In this document: positions 58,301 to 64,000 of the stretch, piece after piece
Position numbering within the stretch: the first letter of the stretch is position 1
How the letters are laid out: the number at the start of each line of letters is the position of its first letter
Assembly (NCBI RefSeq): GCF_008831285.2
Contig: NC_045143.1
Location: 2,365,503 to 2,429,502 of the forward strand
Length of the DNA stretch: 64,000 nucleotides
Direction: 5' to 3'
Source: Nymphaea colorata
Taxonomy: Eukaryota; Streptophyta; Magnoliopsida; Nymphaeales; Nymphaeaceae
Position numbers and translations under genes: made by a program
The notes under the pieces: model-generated
The model's database searches: none
What the model was told of the DNA's origin: nothing
What the model saw: only the letters and a program-made list of their open reading frames with translations

Positions 58301-60014
58301 TGTCCTGCCAGAGAAAATCATCAGACATGTCTCGTCGTCAGCTCGCTCGCAGAGTTTTTCTTTTTTGTAGAGTTGATCAGCGCGAAACTGAAAACAAAAA
58401 GAAAAAACTATGATGGTGAGAACTATTTTGCACGATATGAATCGAAGGGCATGTTACGAATAGGGGAAACAATAGTTATGGTTATGTTTGATTCGTTCAT
58501 GAATCGTATGGCTGATGGATGTGTTCATTAATTGTATGATTTGCACCAGTGGGGGAGCTAACATTTTTTTGGCTAAGGGACACTTGAATCACGGGCCGCG
58601 GTCGAGGACAGGCACTCAATATAAATTTTTGGGTTATCACGCTGTGACTTTGAGTCTTTCAATGAAAATTTTAGTGGGCTGGCCTCACCAGTGGCCCACA
58701 CCAGCTCCCATGTATTTCCGCTATAACTACTGATATAAACATTCGAGCAACCAACTCTTTTTAAAGGACACAAAGTTGTGCATGGTTCATGCACATTTTA
58801 ATGCCACTTTGACTACAATGCCTGAATATCACATGCACTGTCATCTTGTTTATACAAAAGGCTGACCAAGTTCTTGCCGATGGCTGTCATGAACTGATGC
58901 CTTTAGACTCTTTTGCCATTTTGATTAGGTTTAAAAGAGAGTACTACTCAGGATCTGGTTTGAAGGTTTTGTCATTTTCTAGTGTGGTTCTGGGTCCACT
59001 TTTATTGAGTCTCTAAGTATTACTAGATTTCATTTGGGTACCATACTAGTGACTGATTAGTCATTATAGATGCAACCTATGTTGGCCAAGGGGAGGAGGA
59101 CAAGTAGAGTGCGTCATTGAGTTGGGTTTGTCAGCCGAACCAGAAATTTTTCATGAGGCGGGCCGAATTAAAGTTTTTAAATTTTGACTAGGATCGAAAT
59201 ATCATTTTTCAAATTTTTTGTATAAAACAAGTGAATTTTTTTCAAAGTTACATGTAAATTTTAAAAAATAACCAGGGCCATGCAAGCCCTACCTTGGCTC
59301 CACCATTGCCTTTATGTACATCTAAATATGCCACTCAAACCTAACCCCAACTGCCAACTATGCTATTCCTTGAGAGTAGTTAGTATAGTACTATTATTAA
59401 TTAGTAAGAGAATTGGAAATACTTTGTTAGGAAGTAAAAGAATGGTAATCAAATATCACAAAAAAGATGTAATGCAGGTGCAAGTGCAACTCTCAAGTTG
59501 GCAAGTTTTTAAATGGCTTTAATTACAGACAAGTGAGTTTTCTCGATCAACAAATTCTTTTTTTCTTGCAAATCTTTCTTCTTTTTGGCAAAGAAATCGG
59601 GTTCTCTCCTTAAGGTAGGAAGCACCTTGAGTTTCAATCTTGATTCGCTCCTCCGAAAGAACAATGGGAGATTAATGTAGGCAGCAAACTAAATGTTTGA
59701 GTGAATGGGGGAACAGGGTATATAATTAGAGATCATGCAGGTGAGTAAACAGATGAGCTGATTCAAAGCAGATGAATGCTGATCAGCTAACGCAGAGGAT
59801 GACCTTGTGAATGTGAAACACTTCTCAAAACTATACACTTCCGAATTGATGTTGGTACAATGAAACGCCAACAAAACACCAAAAAACAAAGAACATCATA
59901 CAATATGTGCTGCTGGACCCACGTTCATGGCCGTCTTAAAAGAGTGTCCACATGGATCAAGAAGCAAGAAGGAAGTTTCAGAAAGTGGGGACGGGAAAGG
60001 GTCGACAAAAGGGC

Positions 60015-60085
60015 TGCACCAGCCGGGAATCGAACCCAGGTCTGTACTGCGGCAGGGCATGCGGCTCAACTTTTAGCTACCATAA
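60015..60085 (-). pseudogene. Deleted tRNA-Gly copy
   Basis: The 3' half on the minus strand matches the two intact genes downstream in the array: GGTTCGATTCCCGGCTGGTGC and the GCC anticodon loop region with changes. The 5' half is replaced, because an internal deletion removes about 26 bases including the 5' acceptor strand and most of the D arm. Flanking phrases such as GACAGGAATTTCAAAA also occur after the next copy, so it arose by tandem duplication. It cannot form a tRNA. Confidence 0.75.
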
Positions 60086-60159
60086 ACCAAGAACCACGAC
60101 AGGAATTTCAAAAAAAAAAAAAATGGTGAATCGAGAAGGGAAAAGGGGAGAGAAAAGGC

Positions 60160-60230
60160 TGCACCAGCCGGGAATCGAACCCGGGTCTATACCGTGGCAG
60201 GGTACTATTCTACCACTAGACCACTGGTGC
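60160..60230 (-). tRNA. tRNA-Gly (GCC)
   Basis: A 71-base cloverleaf on the minus strand starts GCACCAGTGGTCTAGTGG, which includes the A box. The anticodon loop is CTGCCAC with anticodon GCC. The T arm GGGTTCGATTCCC is the B box, and the final CTGGTGC pairs with the 5' GCACCAG. CCA is not encoded, as usual in eukaryotic nuclei. It decodes GGC and GGU glycine codons. It differs from the neighbouring copy by one base in the variable region. Confidence 0.97.
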
Positions 60231-60312
60231 GGCACATGCCTTTAGCTCACATAAAGTAAGAAGCAGGACAGGAATTTCAAAAAATCGTGAATCCAGAACG
60301 GAGAAAAAAAAT

Positions 60313-60383
60313 TGCACCAGCCGGGAATCGAACCCGGGTCTGTACCGTGGCAGGGTACTATTCTACCACTAGACCACTGGTGC
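60313..60383 (-). tRNA. tRNA-Gly (GCC), second copy
   Basis: Another intact 71-base tRNA-Gly with anticodon GCC on the minus strand. All stems are complementary, and it differs from the copy at 60160-60230 by a single base in the variable region. The two genes and the deleted copy sit in units of about 150 bases with similar flanks, so they form a small tandem array. Confidence 0.97.
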
Positions 60384-60399
60384 CGTTAATGCTGAATTT

Positions 60400-61518
60400 A
60401 TTATATTTGTCAAAAGGTATAGTCTCCAACAACAAATTGAACTTCACGGACTCTAAATGGATATTAGCTGCCCTTACGGCCTTACACCACCCATTTCGCC
60501 AACCCTTTTTAAGAACACATTTGCTAATTCATACTTTCAATCCTTACTGTGTGAGCACCACTTTTTATTGTGCAAACAGTGTTTAGGCCACGCAACTTTT
60601 CTCCTATCCATAATTATGGAGGCTTGTATTTTAGCAATTCACATCCAAAAGTCGCACGTTGGCAAAACCATTTTTTTCGACAAATTAAGCTTTGAAGAGG
60701 AGCCCAACAGATAACTTTGTACTTTGAAGCTATTTTTGGAAGTCGTTGACGTCAAACAGAATGAATTTCCTTGGTTTGGCCAGGTTAGATATTGTAAAGC
60801 ACTTGCTATAACGTGATCTAGAGCGTGAACATATCTGGTTGCCAAGAACATCCCCTGGTGGCTAGCCATCGTAATGTGGTTCTCAACGCAATCCTTGTTG
60901 CAATGCTTAGACAATTCCCAGAGAAACTGCAATAAAATCCTTCCCAACAGCAAACAGTGTTGAGAAAACTATGAGATACCTCCAACTCAGGGCTCCTAAG
61001 AGCCTTGGATCAAAAATAAGCAATAAAAAATTCAAGTTTGGACCTCTTTAGATGTCCCTACCTCCCAACCAAACAGATAACAGTAACAGTAACGATAGTA
61101 AAATTATTGCTACTATCATTAAGTAATAACTGGCTTTTGAAAATGTACAATTGAGAATAAAAACAAATCCATAATGCTCATCTCATAGTAGTTGGCCTTT
61201 GACTAATACATGAATTAGAAAAAGCTTATCTCATACAACAGAACAAGACCTTCATATGGTGGTTCATATTTCCACTGCCATGTAGGCCATTATCAAAGGC
61301 CTTAAGCAACTCAGTTCAACGTTTCCAACAAGTTGAATTAAACTCTTGGATTTCTGCAAATGGCTGCAGAATGAGGTGGTGAGGACTTGATTTTTGGGCT
61401 TATGCACCCCTGCACTTTAAGGGCGATGTGTAATAACTGATAACTGTAACAATGAACCACAACACCAGGGCGAGGGATACTAAAACAGTTACTTTTTTAC
61501 CAATTATCCACCACCTTA
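60400..61518. other. Intergenic DNA and 3' flank of the GH17 gene
   Basis: No further gene is supported. The part nearest 61519 should be the 3' untranslated region of the glucanase, which is on the minus strand. Confidence 0.5.
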
Positions 61519-62626
61519 TTAGAGTAACACCATGGAAACAGCTGCTGTCAATGCTACGGTTACTACTCCCATCAGTGACATTGCGTAGCATTTGTTGGCT
61601 GGACTAACAATCTGGACTGGGAAAAGGCAGCCATCATGTGACATGTTCTTTGTCGTGATTTTTGCCAATCCCCCAAAAACACATGCCTCCACATCCTGAT
61701 CTTGTATCTGAAAATACATATTGAACGCATAGGAACACCTCCCCTTTGAATCGAGGTTGCTGCATGATGAACCATCAGCGAGGGCAGTGCAATCTCCATA
61801 TTGACAAGCATAGTCCATGTTACCTGGAAGCGTTGCCAGGTTATTCACGCTGGTGTCTAGGACACACCATTGTGCAGGCAAGTATGTCACATTTTTTGCT
61901 GCTATGGGAAACCTGTCATTTCCCTGGCCAGAGAAATCTATAGGAAATTTTGGTTGGCCATCATATCTGAAAATTCCCCAGTGGCGCTCAAAATTCCCAG
62001 GAGCTACACTCTTGACATCCTCATCTATGAGTCCAAAGATATAAGCTTCAATATGGCCGGGATGTAGAGGGGTCCCCTTATTACTGGACAGCTTTTTCAA
62101 AATACCCCTATAGAATCTCTGAGCATTAGCAGTGTTAGCATTCTTGTCTCCATCAGTTGGCCACCCAACTTCACCAACAATTATTTTCAGATCAGGAACT
62201 CCTGCCTTCCTTAAAGACCAAACAAGCGTGTCAAAGTTGGCATCAAATACATTGGTATAACTAACACCTTTGTCATTTATAGGGCTCGATTGCCCATCAA
62301 AGAAGGCAAAGTCAAAAGGAAAATCTTTGTTCTGGTAAAGACTCAGGAAAGGATAGATGTTAACTACAAAGGGGGATTGATTTGAATGAAGGAATTTGAC
62401 AAGCTGAACCATGAGGGTGTGAATGTTTGCCCTGAAATTGCCAGCAGAAGGGGCGTTACTACCAGAATCATAAACATCAGCATTTAAGGGCACCGTTGCT
62501 TTTATCTTGTCCCCATGACCAGCTTCGTCCAAGGCCTTCTGAATATTTTGGAGTGCAGGAAGAGTAATGTTGATGAAGGTCCCGTTGTAACTCTCTAGGA
62601 AGGGCTCATTTCCAACTGCCACATAC
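61519..62626 (-). CDS. GH17 glucan endo-1,3-beta-glucosidase with X8 domain (partial)
   Basis: These enzymes hydrolyse beta-1,3-glucan (callose) at the cell surface and plasmodesmata. This is the last exon only: it begins after a CAG acceptor (62629-62627) in the middle of a codon for RYVAVGNEP, so the signal peptide and first third of the catalytic domain are missing. The exon encodes 368 residues. Visible: the acid/base Glu of VGNEP (codon 62607-62605), the nucleophile Glu of IVGEVGWPTDGD (62172-62170), the FERHWGIFRYDG end of the barrel, then an X8/CBM43 domain (about residues 252-333 of the exon) with its Cys set (WCVLD, DYACQYGDC, SSCSNL, EACVFGG, DGC). A C-terminal hydrophobic tail fits a GPI anchor. 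It resembles Arabidopsis At5g58090 and At4g31140. The frame is intact, so it is probably functional. Confidence 0.93.
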
Positions 62627-64000
62627 CTGCATAGAGGAGACTCAAAAGAATAAACATGTGGAAAGTTCTACGGCAAACAATGGTGCAAACGATTTACTGC
62701 ATTTACAACTAAATAATGTGTAATAAAAATTGGTTTAATGGGCGCCTAGCTTATTAGATATTCTGTAGCAGAAGAAAAGTGCAAAAATTTTCTGCATTTA
62801 TAACTATTAATGCATAACAAAAAGTGGCTAAATGCTTGCTTAGTAAAATTTAAACAATGTTGGTATAACAAGAAATAAAACCATTTAGATCTAAACCTCC
62901 TACTTCAAACTAGACCAACGTTGCACTTTCCATTCTTTTGTACCAAATGTATGGCATTTTTTTCTGCATAATACATTGTGATTGGGATATGGATCTGCAG
63001 AATACCAGCTTACTCTAACCCCAACCTTGTTAAGTTTCTCATCCCCCTAATTGTAGGGTTTTCTAACCCTATTAACCATTAAGGTATTAAAATTTCATGA
63101 TTTGAACCTTTGCCCTATTCCTTCTGTCCCTCCTCGAACTAAAAGAATCATGATAACTGGGTTTTTCTTTTCCTTTTTGGGTTTATTTTGACGATGAAAG
63201 TAATTCCCTCACTTTAAGGAGGCAGTTCTTCTCTTAATTTTAAGGTAACTTTGGATAGGGAGAGATCATTTCTAAGATGAAAGTTTTACCCATTCTAGGA
63301 AAGGTGTCAGGTTGAAGAACTTGGATCAAGTCCTAACCTTGCCATTTTATGGTCTGAGCTTTTCCATTACATTGTTCAGGTAAGATTTGGCAGTCAGGGG
63401 TTCACCCTCATCATCAAAAGTAAAACTCAACCCTTACCTAGGGAATTATGGGGATATCAATCCTCGCAAACAGAGTGAAATTCATCTATCCTACCTTTTT
63501 TTTCCCCTCTTCAAAACTCCCTTTAGGTACATGGAGTACCACTTACCTATCTCTCTCCACTTTACACTTTAAAGTGGCCGTAGCAAAAACTTGCATGCTC
63601 TTATTATTACTTGGCATACTTTAGCAATGTTTGCTTCTCCACAAGTTCTCCTGTTCTCTAAAAATGCATCTCGACTACGAAGTCCTTAGCCTCTTCAACA
63701 AGGACCAGATAATTACAACCAGCTAGCTAAGGTGCACCAACACCGAGCTCTCCTTGAGATGGTCCACAGAGTTAACATATAGATCGACATTTTCCATGGT
63801 GTTTGTGCATTCAGCCGTTCGCACCTTTTGTATTTCACAAGTAAACTTCCCTCCATAAGAATGTTCTTTATACACAAAAGGTACGGAAAATGGAACTTGA
63901 TTATATCAAACAAAAATAACGTATTGCTACAAAAGGTATTCTGAGTATGACAAATAGGCAATTCGCGTGGTTAATTCCATGCTAGATTGCTTTCGAACAA
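62627..64000 (-). other. Intron of the GH17 gene, or unassigned upstream sequence
   Basis: No minus-strand frame here encodes the expected N-terminal part of a GH17 enzyme (motifs such as GVNWG or LFDAD). The intron before the last exon is therefore probably at least about 1.37 kb long and extends past the right edge. I see no other gene in it. Confidence 0.5.

Larger units (their letters stand above)
49990..59990. other. Intergenic region with dispersed repeats
   Basis: I find no protein-coding gene in these 10 kb. It holds repeat copy C (50957-51377), a SINE-like fragment (51950-52031), inverted-repeat elements (52377-52540 and perhaps 59125-59310), a three-unit tandem repeat (53046-53285), compound microsatellites (54833-54922, 55265-55299) and a short TA run near 58064-58082. 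Short frames in between look random. Confidence 0.55.

Overview
This is nuclear DNA from a flowering plant. The evidence is: plant-only gene families (RGI-type LRR receptor kinase, violaxanthin de-epoxidase-related protein, 3-ketoacyl-CoA synthase, GH17-X8 glucanase), GT-AG introns, a plant microRNA family (miR395), Copia retrotransposon remains, and long AT-rich intergenic DNA full of (TA)n and (GA)n microsatellites and short inverted-repeat elements. The receptor kinase becomes steadily less GC-rich from its 5' to its 3' end and the KCS gene is very GC-rich. That pattern is common in monocots and some early-diverging angiosperms, but I cannot name the species.

Layout. 1-2442: intergenic, with an AT-rich repeat at the left edge. 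2443-6269 (-): two-exon LRR receptor kinase of the RGI5/RGF-receptor type. 6.3-14.8 kb: intergenic. 15026-18001 (+): two-exon, probably plastid-targeted violaxanthin de-epoxidase-related protein. 21.07-22.85 kb: an unannotated-looking MIR395 locus with one hairpin on the minus strand (21074-21171), one on the plus strand (22504-22603), each with its own TATA box, and a decayed third 5' arm near 22.8 kb. 23-28 kb: intergenic with minisatellites. 28191-30518 (+): intronless CDS of splicing factor SF1/BBP, with a probable 3'UTR intron. 31-38.9 kb: intergenic, no recognisable gene. 38.9-43.3 kb: a dead Ty1/Copia retrotransposon whose RNase H region has been copied twice more, once inverted, giving a long near-perfect palindrome. 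44.2-44.7 kb: a 262-bp tandem duplication. 48287-49699 (-): single-exon 3-ketoacyl-CoA synthase with a TATA box. 50-60 kb: intergenic with repeats and a SINE-like fragment. 60.0-60.4 kb: a small tandem array with two intact tRNA-Gly(GCC) genes and one deleted copy. 61519-62626 (-): the last exon of a GPI-anchored GH17 beta-1,3-glucanase with an X8 domain; its upstream exons lie beyond the right edge or remain unseen in the window.

The genes are independent transcription units, as is normal in plants, and do not form a pathway. The most notable locus is the MIR395 pair: miR395 represses ATP sulfurylase and sulfate-transporter mRNAs and is induced by sulfate starvation. The most unusual structure is the RNase H palindrome, which could form a long double-stranded RNA if transcribed.
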